A stretch of DNA of 64,000 bases from Brevundimonas sp. (GCF_030682035.1 NZ_JAUXQZ010000045.1:124001-188000); one strand, 5' to 3'; shown: positions 49,349 through 58,150, counted from the first letter of the stretch. The notes: generated by a model from the letters alone, not told the origin. Numbers and translations: made by a program.

Positions 49349-49380
49349 TGAACCCCCGGTGTTGAAGCACCGGGGGTTCA
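49349..49380. terminator. Perfect 13-bp hairpin
   Basis: TGAACCCCCGGTG and CACCGGGGGTTCA form a perfect stem around a six-base TTGAAG loop. It follows the 152-residue gene by about 30 bases and could end its transcript. There is no T-run, and 95 bases later a small gene starts, so a structured leader is the alternative. Confidence 0.55.
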
Positions 49381-49475
49381 TAGAAACCGCCGGGCGAGGC
49401 GGGCCGTGATCACGGCTGGACTCTATCAGAGCCTCCCCGACGATCAAAGGCCGTCGCCTTGGCTAGGAGATCAAG

Positions 49476-49727
49476 ATGACGGACGCGGCTGAGGTTGCTC
49501 GCCTGACGAAGGCGGGACTCAAAGCTGGCTTGGCCGAAGGCGGTGCACAAACCCTCGCCGCTGCGCTGGCCAAGGAACTGGCAAAGGAGCGAGAGACCGT
49601 GAAAGCCGAATTAGCAGCCATCAGGAACGAGATTGAGAAGTTGGAACTGCGCATGACGATCAAGGTCGGCGTTATCTCGCTCGCCGTGGCCGGCGCGCTG
49701 TTCGCGCTCTTGAAGGCGACCTCCTAG
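49476..49727 (+). CDS. 83-residue coiled-coil protein with C-terminal membrane anchor
   Basis: A small ORF with AGGAG about nine bases before the ATG. Residues about 25-58 are a long charged helix (LAKERETVKAELAAIRNEIE), followed by one C-terminal hydrophobic helix (VGVISLAVAGALFALLKA). This build resembles DUF1640-like proteins. It is a tail-anchored, probably oligomeric inner-membrane protein of unknown role, and ends next to the transposase pseudogene. Confidence 0.65.
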   Translation: MTDAAEVARLTKAGLKAGLAEGGAQTLAAALAKELAKERETVKAELAAIRNEIEKLELRMTIKVGVISLAVAGALFALLKATS

Positions 49728-50140
49728 GCCGCCCGGCGCTGCCAATAGCCCTTCCACTGGCGGGACACCGGGGCTTCCATCGCCGCGGCGACGATTTGGG
49801 CGAACTGGCCGCCGTTCGAGACCCGGCGGTTGTCTTCGCGCCACGCCATTTCCGACGCATATGCCGCGAGATACTTGCCGGCGATGTGGTGGTGAGTGCC
49901 GATCTCGGCCCGGCGAAGGCGCGAGAAGAAGGACTCGACCATGTTCGTGCAAGCGCCGTCCGGTGAGTAGGCGCGGTCGGCTTTCTTGTTCTCAGGCTTC
50001 ACATAGCCGCTGAAATAGGCGCCATCGACCTCGACAACGCCGTCCCGCTTCTCAGCCGACCGCGACAGGGCAATGGCCTCGCGCAGCTTGCCGATGCGGA
50101 CGGGGTCCTGCAGCAGGCTCCGCCCACCGTTCACGAACGC
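49724..50140 (-). pseudogene. IS1595-type (ISXO2-like) transposase with catalytic core deleted
   Basis: The reading frame joins VVEVDGAYFSGYVKPENKK, an early catalytic segment, directly to YSPDGACTNMVESFFSRLRR and IGTHHHIAGKYLAAYASEMA near the C-terminus. About 100 residues that normally lie between are absent, taking the second acidic residue with them. The upstream part of the track ORF (to 50518) is not transposase-like. The stop overlaps the end of the 83-residue gene. The element is inactive. Confidence 0.8.
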
Positions 50141-50145
50141 GGCTG

Positions 50146-50286
50146 ATCCGCCTCGCTTGGCTCGCCCCGGATCTGCAGGCGGCGCTGCTCGAGGGCCGCC
50201 AGAAGACCGGTCTTTGCCTGGAGGATCTGCGCGGTGCGCCCATCCCGCTGTGCTGGGACGATCAGCGGCGGTTGCTGGCGGGGTGA
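50146..50286 (+). pseudogene. C-terminal tail of a site-specific recombinase
   Basis: The plus strand reads RLAWLAPDLQAALLEGRQKT followed by GLCLEDLRGAPIPLCWDDQRR and a stop. This matches the conserved end of large serine recombinases (LAPDIxxAILEGRQPxxLxxxxL...PLxWxxQR). No start or catalytic part is present. It is a leftover of an integration event beside the tRNA gene. The track gives this stretch only in other frames. Confidence 0.65.
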
Positions 50287-50477
50287 AGCGTAGGCGGCGT
50301 TCCCTCTTGGCAGGGAAACTCCACCGGATCTTTGGACGACAGAGGCGCAGGGCCGGGGTTCGTAGGGTTTGCGGCCGGGAAACGCCCGCCACACCTGGCG
50401 ATCGCACCAGTTCGAGCCCCGCTGAAGGGCCAAAGCCGATGCTATTTTTTGTTATTGATAAACAAGGGGTTAGGTGA
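50287..50477. other. Non-coding stretch between recombinase tail and tRNA-Ser
   Basis: No convincing gene. It ends in an AT-rich run (CTATTTTTTGTTATTGATA), just after the 3' end of the minus-strand tRNA. Such a place is typical for integration junctions, but I found no second copy of the tRNA 3' end elsewhere in the window. Confidence 0.4.
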
Positions 50478-50567
50478 TGGCGGACAGAGAGGGATTCGAA
50501 CCCTCGGTAGGCTTTCACCTACACACGCTTTCCAAGCGTGCGCGATCGACCACTCCGCCACCTGTCC
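50478..50567 (-). tRNA. tRNA-Ser (anticodon GGA)
   Basis: The minus strand gives GGACAGGTGGCGGAGTGGTC at the 5' end, an anticodon stem-loop ACGCTTGGAAAGCGT with anticodon GGA, a long variable arm (GTAGGTGAAAGCCTAC), the T arm GAGGGTTCGAATCCCTC, and the 3' end GTCCGCCA with encoded CCA. Length (90) and variable arm fit class II serine tRNA. The recombinase tail and IS pseudogene lie on its 3' side. Confidence 0.95.
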
Positions 50568-50713
50568 GTTTCCACGACGTCGCCCAAGGGCCTTCGTGTC
50601 GCGTCGGAGGTCGATCCGGCGCGAGGCGAGGCTGATAGAACACCCGGACCCCCTCGGCAAGCGGCGCATGAGGCCCCATATGGAAGAACGACCGTTCGAC
50701 CGGAGTTCACGCG

Positions 50714-51364
50714 ATGTTGTTCCAGAAAACCCACGAAATGCCGACCGCCGCCGAGGCCCTGCCGGGCCGCGCGACCCCCCTGCACACCGACGAGGTGCAT
50801 TACGTCAGCGGCCGTCCGCTAAAGGGGCCGCATCCGGAGGGTTTTGAGACGGCCATCCTCGGCATGGGCTGTTTCTGGGGCGTGGAACGGATCTTCTGGC
50901 AACTCCCGGGCGTCTGGGTCACCTCGGTTGGCTATGCTGGCGGGATCACGCCCAACCCGACCTATGAAGAGACCTGCACGGGCCGCACCGGCCATGCCGA
51001 GGTGGTGCAGGTCGTCTTTAATCCGCACGAGACCAGCTACGGCGACCTGCTTAAGGCCTTCTGGGAGAACCACGACCCGACCCAAGGCATGCGACAGGGC
51101 AATGATGTGGGCACGACCTACCGCTCGGCCATCTACTGGCTGAACGACGCGCAGCGGGCGGAGGCGGAGGCCTCACGTGACGCCTACCAGGCGGCCCTGT
51201 CGAAGGCCGGCCGGGGGACGATCACGACCGAGATCGCGGCGGCGGGGCCGTATTATTTCGCCGAGGACTATCATCAGGGCTATCTGGCCAAGAATCCCGC
51301 CGGCTATTGCGGCATCGGTGGAACGGGCGTGATCTGCCCGATCGGCGTGGGTGTGGAGGCCTGA
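50714..51364 (+). CDS. msrA: Peptide-methionine (S)-S-oxide reductase MsrA
   Basis: 216 residues. The active-site motif GMGCFWG holds the catalytic cysteine, followed by [24 protein letters not shown] and AEDYHQGYL, all MsrA signatures. It repairs oxidised methionine in proteins with thioredoxin. It starts 146 bases past the tRNA gene and ends two bases before the next gene. Confidence 0.95.
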   Translation: MLFQKTHEMPTAAEALPGRATPLHTDEVHYVSGRPLKGPHPEGFETAILGMGCFWGVERIFWQLPGVWVTSVGYAGGITPNPTYEETCTGRTGHAEVVQVVFNPHETSYGDLLKAFWENHDPTQGMRQGNDVGTTYRSAIYWLNDAQRAEAEASRDAYQAALSKAGRGTITTEIAAAGPYYFAEDYHQGYLAKNPAGYCGIGGTGVICPIGVGVEA

Positions 51365-51366
51365 CC

Positions 51367-51711
51367 ATGGATCGCGCGGGGGTGGGCAAGGTCTGTCTGG
51401 CGCTGCCGTCGGCGACGCTGGACCATCCGTTCGGCGAGGAACACGACGCCTATCGTGTGGGCGGCAAGATGTTCGCCATGGTCGGCGAGCGGGGCGGCAT
51501 TTCGTTCAAGGTCTCCGACATCGCCTATGAGGTGCTGACCGAGACCGGCCACGCCCGTCCGGCGCCCTATATGGCGCGCAACAAATGGGTGAACCTGCCG
51601 CAGATCGACGACTGGGCCGACGACGAACTGGCCGAGCATCTGGCCATCGCGCACGGCATCGTGGCGGCGAAGCTGACGAAGAAGGCGCGGGCGACGTTGA
51701 GGCTGGCCTAG
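51367..51711 (+). CDS. MmcQ/YjbR-family DNA-binding-like protein
   Basis: 114 residues from the ATG at 51367; the track start at 51307 lies inside msrA. It has the family pattern (DHPFGEEHDAYRVGGKMFAM, SFKVSD, APYMARNKWVNL, HGIVAAKLTKKAR). The fold resembles double-wing DNA-binding proteins, but function is not established. It is probably co-transcribed with msrA. Its stop overlaps that of the convergent DUF885 gene (CTAG). Confidence 0.82.
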   Translation: MDRAGVGKVCLALPSATLDHPFGEEHDAYRVGGKMFAMVGERGGISFKVSDIAYEVLTETGHARPAPYMARNKWVNLPQIDDWADDELAEHLAIAHGIVAAKLTKKARATLRLA

Positions 51712-53513
51712 TCGGCGGGCCGCGCCTGCTCTTCCGCGATCCAGCGGTCCATCCGCCCGTCCAGCAACCCCATCGGCAGCGGCCCATCGACGAGCAGGGC
51801 GTCGTGGAAGCGGCGGATGTCGAACCGGTCGCCCAGTTCGCGCTCGGCCCGGGTGCGGATCGCACGCAGCCTGATCTCGCCGATCTTGTAGGCCGTAGCC
51901 TGGCCGGGCCAGCCGATATAGCGCTGCAGCTCGGTTTGGATATTCAACGGGGCGAGGGCCGAGTTGTCCTGGAAGCAGGCGCGGGCCTGTTCAATGTTCC
52001 AGCCGAGCCAATGGATGCCGGTGTCCGAAACCAGCCGGCAGGCGCGCCACATCTCGTAGCTGAGGCGGCCGAAGCGTTCGTAGGGGGTGCGGTAGAAGCC
52101 CATCTCCTCGCCGAGGAATTCCGAATACAGGCCCCAGCCCTCGACGAAGGCGGTGACATCGACGCTGCGCCGGAAATAGGGGCCGTCCTCGGCCTCCTGC
52201 TGCAACGCGATCTGCAGATGGTGGCCGGGTACGGCCTCATGCAGCGTCAGGGCGGGCAGTTCGTACAGGGGCCGCTGGTTCAGGCTGGAGGTGTTGACCA
52301 TATAGCCACCGGCGATCCCGTTCTCCATTGAGCCCTGATTGTAGCGGCCGGTGGTGTAGTTGGCCTCGATGGCCAGAGGCACAGGACGCACGCCATAGGG
52401 CAGGCGGGGCAGGGTTCCGAACAGGGCCGGCAGGCCGTCGTCGGCCCGCTTGGCCATCTCTGACGCCTTCTCCAGCAGGCCTTCGCGGCTGGTGGCGTAG
52501 AACTGCGGATCGGTGCGCAGGAAGTTGAGGAAGGAGGCGAAGTCGCCGGTCCAGCCGGCGGCGCGCATTTCTACGTCCATGCGGGCGCGGATACGGGCGA
52601 CCTCCTGCAGGCCGATGGCGTGAACCTCGTCGGGCGTCAGGTCCGTCGTGGTGAAGCCCCGGACCAGATAGGCGTACAGCTCGCGCCCGCCGGGCCGGTG
52701 GACCAGGCCCAGGGTATCTGGCGCGCGGGGCAGATAGTCCTCGCGCAGGAACCGCGCCCATTCGCGCCGCTGCGGCATGATTCCGTCGGCCACGGCCCGC
52801 GCGGCTCTTTCGCGCAATGCCGTCTGCTGGGCGGCCGGGATGGAAGCCGGGAGAGTCTGGAACGGCTTGAGCAGCGGATCGGCGTCTGGCGCCAGCGCCG
52901 CCTCAGGCTCGATCAGGGTCAGGGCGTTCTCGACGATGGAACGGGGCTGGACCAGTCCAGTCTCGAGCCCGCGCCGGGCGGCGGCCAACGGGTCGGCGTA
53001 GCTTTTGGGCATGGCCTCCAGCCGGGCGATCCAGGCCTCGGCGTCGGCGGCGGTGGCGATTCGGGTGACGCTGGCGATATAGGCCAGACCCTGTCCCGGT
53101 CCGCCCTCCGAGTTGAAGGCGTCGATCCGTCCGGTGTCGAGCGGGATGCGGGCCCGCGACCGCTGGAGCACATAGGTCAGGAAGGCGTGGTTGAGCCGGT
53201 CATCGTCGCTCAACCCGCCGGGGTCGATCGCGGCCAGCCGGTCGGCGAGCCCCCTGAGCACGGGCTCCTGCGCCACTTCGAAGGCGCGCGAGCCATCGGG
53301 CAGGCGCGACAGGGCGGTGCGGTCGCCCTCCATGCCCGCACTGATTGGGTCCGCGGCGCGCAGATACGCCTCATAGTCCGCCAGCACCGAGGCCAGGGCC
53401 GGGTTCTCGGCGTTGCGGGCGGCCTCGGCCTGCACCAGCGCGGGACTGGCTACGACGGGGGCCGCGGCGGCGGCGAGCATGGCGATGGCGCCTGCGCCGA
53501 TGACGAGTTTCAT
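51708..53513 (-). CDS. DUF885 family exported protein (putative metallopeptidase)
   Basis: About 601 residues from the ATG at 53513, which follows GAGAGGGA and gives a signal peptide (MKLVIGAGAIAMLAAAAAPV); the ORF to 53546 is over-extended. The zinc-peptidase-like motif HEAVPGHH and a downstream EGWGLYSEFLGEE supply likely metal ligands. DUF885 members are poorly characterised, mostly secreted, and presumed peptidases. No operon partner is evident. Confidence 0.88.
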   Translation of the reverse strand: MKLVIGAGAIAMLAAAAAPVVASPALVQAEAARNAENPALASVLADYEAYLRAADPISAGMEGDRTALSRLPDGSRAFEVAQEPVLRGLADRLAAIDPGGLSDDDRLNHAFLTYVLQRSRARIPLDTGRIDAFNSEGGPGQGLAYIASVTRIATAADAEAWIARLEAMPKSYADPLAAARRGLETGLVQPRSIVENALTLIEPEAALAPDADPLLKPFQTLPASIPAAQQTALRERAARAVADGIMPQRREWARFLREDYLPRAPDTLGLVHRPGGRELYAYLVRGFTTTDLTPDEVHAIGLQEVARIRARMDVEMRAAGWTGDFASFLNFLRTDPQFYATSREGLLEKASEMAKRADDGLPALFGTLPRLPYGVRPVPLAIEANYTTGRYNQGSMENGIAGGYMVNTSSLNQRPLYELPALTLHEAVPGHHLQIALQQEAEDGPYFRRSVDVTAFVEGWGLYSEFLGEEMGFYRTPYERFGRLSYEMWRACRLVSDTGIHWLGWNIEQARACFQDNSALAPLNIQTELQRYIGWPGQATAYKIGEIRLRAIRTRAERELGDRFDIRRFHDALLVDGPLPMGLLDGRMDRWIAEEQARPAD

Positions 53514-53564
53514 AAGGTCCCTCTCCCGGATCAGGCGGGACTGCACCGGAGCGAAGCCGTCGCG

Positions 53565-54074
53565 TCAACCGCAGAAGGCGAAGAACCGCTCGATATTCGG
53601 GGCGGATTCGGGATGTGGAGCGTAGGCATGTCGTTCGCCGTCCTGCCACAGGGCCAGCCAGCCGACCCGCCGGAAGCGCTGGAACACCGGCGCGTTCGTG
53701 GCCGCTTCGGCCGTGAGGAAGACGCCTTCATGCAGTTCGGACGGTTCGGATCGCGCCGCAAACCGTTCCGTCTCGCCACCCGCCTCCACGTGGATCTCGG
53801 GCTTGGCGCCCGGACCGCCGACGGCGCTCAGCGCCAGCCGCCCACTGCCCTCGCTGCAATCCAGGCCCATCCGGAGGTCGTCGCTCTCCGCCAGTCCATA
53901 GACGAGGCGGGCCTCCTCGCCATCGCGGTGATAGAACCAGTCATGGTTGGCGACGGGCGCCGGCGCGCCGGTTGAGGCGACTGCGGGGCCGGGCTCCACC
54001 GGGGTCTCGACCGTGGCGCAGGCGCCTGCGCCCAGCGTCAGGCTGCTCAGGACAATCAGGGCTGGGGCGCGCAT
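53565..54074 (-). CDS. Small exported protein, tandem family member 3
   Basis: 169 residues from the ATG at 54074 with GGGAG upstream. A signal peptide with a weak lipobox (GAGAC, Cys about 19) is followed by WFYHRDGEEARLVYGLAESD, then DCSEGSG and a C-terminal RFFAFCG. These features recur in the next two genes: a tryptophan and YG segment, a cysteine in the middle followed by a polar turn, and a terminal Phe-x-x-x-Cys. It probably has one disulfide in the periplasm. The function is unknown. Confidence 0.7.
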   Translation of the reverse strand: MRAPALIVLSSLTLGAGACATVETPVEPGPAVASTGAPAPVANHDWFYHRDGEEARLVYGLAESDDLRMGLDCSEGSGRLALSAVGGPGAKPEIHVEAGGETERFAARSEPSELHEGVFLTAEAATNAPVFQRFRRVGWLALWQDGERHAYAPHPESAPNIERFFAFCG

Positions 54075-54089
54075 CGACGTCTCCCGCAA

Positions 54090-54518
54090 TCAGCCAGAGC
54101 ACAGTTCGGCGAACCGGCGCAGCTTGGCAAGGTGCGCGGCCGGAACCTCGACCGGCCGGCGCTGATCACCGATGATGATCGCCATACGACCGTCGACGGT
54201 GAAGGCGGCGAAGACCGGGTGATCCGTCCGTAGCACCAGTTTGGTGGCCCCGGCCCGCGCCGTCGCCGCTTCGGCCACGGCGGATGCGTCGCCGGCGGTG
54301 ACCCGCGCCATACCGGCCAGGGGCGCGCCGCCGTACAGGGTCAGTCTAGCGACGCTCGTCCCCGGATGGCATTCCAGGGTGGTGCGCAGACTGGCGGTGT
54401 CGGGGACTTCATGCGCCAGGACCACAGGCTCGGCGTCGGCGTACAGGGTCCAGGTCCAGGCGGGTTCGGGCGGCGGATTCTGCGCGGCCAGGGCCGCGGC
54501 GACGAACAAGGCAATCAT
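54090..54518 (-). CDS. Small exported protein, tandem family member 2
   Basis: 142 residues. A short signal peptide (MIALFVAAALAAQ) precedes WTWTLYADAEPVVLAHEVPD, ECHPGTS and the C-terminal RRFAELCSG. The layout of tryptophan, central cysteine and terminal cysteine matches its two neighbours, though sequence identity is low. It lies 15 bases before the next member, likely one transcript. The function is unknown. Confidence 0.68.
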   Translation of the reverse strand: MIALFVAAALAAQNPPPEPAWTWTLYADAEPVVLAHEVPDTASLRTTLECHPGTSVARLTLYGGAPLAGMARVTAGDASAVAEAATARAGATKLVLRTDHPVFAAFTVDGRMAIIIGDQRRPVEVPAAHLAKLRRFAELCSG

Positions 54519-54556
54519 GGCTCAGGCCCCGCAGAATGGTCCGTCCACTGTTGTGG

Positions 54557-55024
54557 TCAGACGCGCTCCGAACCGCAATAGGCGAAAAAGTCGCCGATCA
54601 GGCGGCGTTCGGCCGGGTTGGCGGACAGCTCGAACTGTCCGGCGTCGGCCTCGACCGCCAATTTGCCGCTTCGGGCCAGCTGTCGCAGCGCCGGATCGCG
54701 AACCGAAATCCGCGTCTCGGCGGCCAGTTCCCCGCCGAGGGGATCGATCGCGGCTGCCGTGGAGGTCTTGATCAGACGCGGACTGGCCGGCTGGACATCA
54801 CCATAGACGGTCGCCTGCGTCTGGCCCCGCTCGCAGGTCATCATCAGGGCGACCTGGTCCGAGTTCTCAACACCATAAGCCAGTTTAGCCAACGAGCCTT
54901 CGTGGCTGAGATGCCAGCCCATCGGCGCAGCCCCGGTCTGAACATCAAGGTTTGTCGCCTGCGACCGGGCGGCGAAGGCGATCAGCCCGAGGGCGGCGAC
55001 GGCTGGAATGGCGATCTTGAGCAT
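54557..55024 (-). CDS. Small exported protein, tandem family member 1
   Basis: 155 residues. A hydrophobic N-terminus (MLKIAIPAVAALGLIAFAA) acts as a signal peptide or anchor, followed by GWHLSHEGSLAKLAYGVENS, MTCERGQ and a C-terminal GDFFAYCGSERV. It shows the same pattern as the two genes downstream on the same strand. All three follow flgH on the minus strand after 202 bases of non-coding DNA. A flagellar link is possible only by position. Confidence 0.68.
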   Translation of the reverse strand: MLKIAIPAVAALGLIAFAARSQATNLDVQTGAAPMGWHLSHEGSLAKLAYGVENSDQVALMMTCERGQTQATVYGDVQPASPRLIKTSTAAAIDPLGGELAAETRISVRDPALRQLARSGKLAVEADAGQFELSANPAERRLIGDFFAYCGSERV

Positions 55025-55226
55025 CAGGGAATCTCGCGTCTGGTGTCGAAACGCTAGAGTCCATTAACGGTTCACGGCCCCGCTTGGACGCATCCGGACC
55101 TCGCCTGGGGTGTGATGAATTTATCGCGTGTTCGGCGAAGGGGCCTCGGCAGCCCGGGGCCAGGCCGACGCCCGGCGCCACCGCGTCGGTTCGGCAGGGT
55201 CCGGAGGGCCGACGAGCGCGGCCCAA

Positions 55227-55961
55227 CTAGAACGGACTGAAGCGCTCGACCAGCGACTGTGCCGCGGGCGTGGCCTGGACACGGCTGATGTCGCCACGAC
55301 CGCCGTAGCTGATGCGGGCCTCGGCGATCTGGGTATGGGCGATGGTGTTGGCCGAACTGATGTCCTCGGGCCGGACGATGCCGGCGACGGTCAGTTCGCG
55401 CACCTCGCGGTTGGTGCGAACCTCCTGCCGGCCCTGGATGACCAGATTGCCGTTGACCATGACGTCGGTGACGACGGCCGCGATGGTCAGGCTGACCTTC
55501 TCGGACCGGTTCACCGAGCCGGATCCGTTCGAATTCGAGGCCCCCGCCAGCCCGACCAGATTGGCGGGGTCGAATCCGCCGGGGAAGGCCTGGCCGAGGC
55601 TGTTCTCCAGCCCGAGCAAATTGGTGACGCCGCCAGTGACGTCGTTGGTGCGGCTGCGCGCGGTGGTGTTCTGGGTCTGGGCGCGGTCGTCGATGTCGAT
55701 GCTGACCGTCACGATGTCGCCGATCCGGCGCGCGCGCTGGTCGCCGAAGAAGGTGCGGGCCCCGGCGCGCCACAGGCTGTTGGCGCTGGCGGCGCGGTCA
55801 GCCTGCTGTTGCTCCGGCGAGGGCAGATAGGCCTGGCTGGTCGGCATCAGGGCGGCGGGATAGCCGATCGGGGCCAGCTCCGGTCCGCGCACGGCCTCGA
55901 TAGCGGTGGAGCAGGCGCCCAACGAGAGAGCTGCGGCGGTGACGATCAGGACGGTACGCAT
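55227..55961 (-). CDS. flgH: Flagellar L-ring protein FlgH
   Basis: 244 residues with lipobox SLGAC (Cys about 17). FlgH blocks are SLWRAGARTFFGDQRARRIG, DIVTVSIDIDDRAQTQN, VNGNLVIQGRQEV and the VRPEDISSANTIAHTQIAEA end. It builds the outer-membrane ring of the basal body. It is last in the flgF-flgG-flgA-flgH set and starts 14 bases after flgA. Confidence 0.95.
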   Translation of the reverse strand: MRTVLIVTAAALSLGACSTAIEAVRGPELAPIGYPAALMPTSQAYLPSPEQQQADRAASANSLWRAGARTFFGDQRARRIGDIVTVSIDIDDRAQTQNTTARSRTNDVTGGVTNLLGLENSLGQAFPGGFDPANLVGLAGASNSNGSGSVNRSEKVSLTIAAVVTDVMVNGNLVIQGRQEVRTNREVRELTVAGIVRPEDISSANTIAHTQIAEARISYGGRGDISRVQATPAAQSLVERFSPF

Positions 55962-55975
55962 AAAACTGTATCCCT

Positions 55976-56587
55976 CTATCGGGCGGCGAGCTGTTGGGTG
56001 GCGCGGGCGTCTTGCGAGGCCGGACCGGCGAGGGCCGAACCGGGGCCGATGGCTACGGCGTCGATGGTGCGGCCCGATTGCAGGTTGCGAACCGCCAGAC
56101 GCTGACCGACGGCGGCATTGCCTTCGGCGCGGCCGGTGATGGTCAGGCGCACGCCGCCGACTTCATAAGCGACCTCGACCATGTCGTTGCGGGTGATGAC
56201 GCGCTCGGCCAGGGCGGCGCGGGCAGGCTGGGGCCGGGCGGCGGCGACCGGTGGGGCTTCGCCCGCAACCGCTGCGAACGTGGGGGCGGTCGCAGACGGC
56301 GCGGCGGCGGCGTTGCGCACCACCACCCGGCGCAACCCGGTCGGATTTGCCCAGTCCAGGCCCGACTGACGCGCCAGGCTCTGAAGCTGTCCGGCCTCGA
56401 AGACGATGGAGGGTCCCGCCCGGGCGCCGATCACGACGTCTGACGCCGCTCCGGCGCCATCGAACAGGTCGCCGAAGGTCACCCGGCCATCGCTGTCGAC
56501 GGGGTTGGCCTTCAGCGTCACCGGACCCGCGACCGCCGCGCCCGCGACCAAAAGGGCCGCGACGGCGCCGAGGATCAGGGATTTCAC
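55976..56587 (-). CDS. flgA: Flagellar P-ring assembly chaperone FlgA
   Basis: 203 residues with a signal peptide (AAVAG). The C-terminal SAF domain is visible (AERVITRNDMVEVAYEVGGV, ITGRAEGNAAVGQRLAVRNL). It assists P-ring FlgI assembly in the periplasm; flgI is not in the window. The middle contains an Ala/Pro-rich linker. The ATG overlaps the flgG stop (ATGA). Confidence 0.9.
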   Translation of the reverse strand: MKSLILGAVAALLVAGAAVAGPVTLKANPVDSDGRVTFGDLFDGAGAASDVVIGARAGPSIVFEAGQLQSLARQSGLDWANPTGLRRVVVRNAAAAPSATAPTFAAVAGEAPPVAAARPQPARAALAERVITRNDMVEVAYEVGGVRLTITGRAEGNAAVGQRLAVRNLQSGRTIDAVAIGPGSALAGPASQDARATQQLAAR

Positions 56588-57372
56588 GATTTCACCTGCG
56601 CGCTGACCTGCAGCATTTCGTCAGCGGTGCTGATGACCTTGGAATTCATCTCATAGGCACGCTGGGCGATAATCAGGGCGCTGATTTCGGACACCGCATC
56701 GACGTTCGAGGCCTCGGTATAGCCATGCAGCAGCTGGCCGAAGCCGACCTCGCCGGGGGTGCCGACATTGGCCGCGCCCGAGGCGGCGGTCTCCATCAGC
56801 AGGTTGTCGCCGATGGCTTCCAACCCCGCCTCGTTGAAGAAGCTGGCCAGTTCCAGCTGACCGACGACCGAGGGCTCGGTCGTACCGGCGGTGATGACCT
56901 GGACCTGGCCCGATTTCGAGATGGTCACGTCGACCGCGTCCTGCGGGATCGAGATGTTGGGCTGCACCGCATAGCCGTCGTCGGTGACCAGCTGGCCCTC
57001 GCCGTTGAGGGCGAAATTCCCGGCCCGGGTGAAGGCGGTCTCGCCGGACGGCAGCAAAACCTGGAAATAGCCGCGTCCGTCGATGGCGATGTCGTAGCGA
57101 CCGCCGGTCTGGGTGGGGGAGCCCTGGTCGGTGATGCGATAGACGCTGCCGGCCTTGACGCCCGCGCCGATCTGGATGCCGGTTGGAACGACCGTGCCCT
57201 GGCTTGACGACTGCGCGCCCATGCGTTCGACGTTCTGGTACAGCAGGTCCTGGAACTCGGCCCGCTGCCGCTTGAACCCGACGGTGTTCATGTTGGCGAT
57301 GTTGTTCGAGATGACCTCGACGTTCAGCTGTTGGGCGGCCATGCCCGAGGCTGCAGTTCTGAGCGCGCGCAT
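56584..57372 (-). CDS. flgG: Flagellar distal rod protein FlgG
   Basis: 262 residues, the standard FlgG length. The N-terminal rod motif NVEVISNNIANMNTVGFKRQ and the C-terminal VDAVSEISALIIAQRAYEMN are diagnostic. It forms the distal rod of the basal body. It lies 16 bases after flgF. Confidence 0.97.
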   Translation of the reverse strand: MRALRTAASGMAAQQLNVEVISNNIANMNTVGFKRQRAEFQDLLYQNVERMGAQSSSQGTVVPTGIQIGAGVKAGSVYRITDQGSPTQTGGRYDIAIDGRGYFQVLLPSGETAFTRAGNFALNGEGQLVTDDGYAVQPNISIPQDAVDVTISKSGQVQVITAGTTEPSVVGQLELASFFNEAGLEAIGDNLLMETAASGAANVGTPGEVGFGQLLHGYTEASNVDAVSEISALIIAQRAYEMNSKVISTADEMLQVSAQVKS

Positions 57373-57388
57373 GTCTCAGTCTTCCCTT

Positions 57389-58123
57389 CTATGCCCGGCC
57401 CAGCCGCTCGACGGCGCGGCGTGACAGGTCGTTGGTGTTCTCGATCATCCGGGTCACGCTCTCGTAAGCGCGCTGGATCTCGATCAGATTGGTGATCTCG
57501 AGGATCGGGTTGACGTTGGAGCCTTCCAGCATGCCCTGACGTACACGGGCGTCGGTCGCCTCGATGGCGGTGGCGTTGGAGGCGTTGCGGTACAGGCCGT
57601 CGCCGCCCTTTTCGAGCGCGGCCAGAGTATCGAAGCGGACGATCGACAAACGGCCCACGGTCGCGCCGTTCTGGCTGATCGTGCCGTCGGCGGCCACGGC
57701 GGGTTCGCCCAGCGCGCGGTTGAGGATAATCTCGCCGCCGTCGCCCTGAACGGCCGCGCCGCCCTCGGTCGTCAGCCGGCCTTCGGGGTCCAGGGTGAAG
57801 GCGCCGTCGCGGGTATAGGCTTCGCCGGCGCCGTCATTGAGCTTGAAGAAAGCGCCTTCGCCCTCGATGGCGAAGTCCAGATTGCGGCCGGTTTGTTCCA
57901 GTGCGCCCTGGCCGTAATCGCGGCCGATGCCGTTATCCAGCACGAAGCTGGCGCTCGGCCGGATAAAGGCGTTGCGGGCCCGCTCGCCGATCTCGGCGCC
58001 GACCAGCAACTGTTCGACCTTGAAGCCGCTGGTGTCCACGTTGGCGATGTTGTTGGCCACGATGTCGAGCTCGCGGCGCAGCGTCATCTGGCGTGACAGT
58101 CCGACATAGGCGGCATTTTCCAC
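57389..58123 (-). CDS. flgF: Flagellar proximal rod protein FlgF
   Basis: 244 residues from a GTG at 58123 (VENAAYVGLSRQ), chosen because AAAGGAG lies seven bases upstream; the track ATG at 58144 lies within the expected leader. It has the rod motif VANNIANVDTSGFK and ends VNPILEITNLIEIQRAYESV. It is the first gene of a set with a sigma54 promoter 28-42 bases upstream. Confidence 0.93.
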   Translation of the reverse strand: MENAAYVGLSRQMTLRRELDIVANNIANVDTSGFKVEQLLVGAEIGERARNAFIRPSASFVLDNGIGRDYGQGALEQTGRNLDFAIEGEGAFFKLNDGAGEAYTRDGAFTLDPEGRLTTEGGAAVQGDGGEIILNRALGEPAVAADGTISQNGATVGRLSIVRFDTLAALEKGGDGLYRNASNATAIEATDARVRQGMLEGSNVNPILEITNLIEIQRAYESVTRMIENTNDLSRRAVERLGRA

Positions 58124-58150
58124 GGGGCGGCTCCTTTCGGCCATCCCCTC

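Noticed and set aside
50400-50480. Duplicate tRNA fragment (att site) left of tRNA-Ser
   Set aside because: I looked for a second copy of the tRNA 3' end in the island and its edges and found none by eye.
55072-55773. 233-codon minus-strand ORF beside flgH
   Set aside because: It is out of frame with flgH, Arg/His-rich and lacks family motifs.
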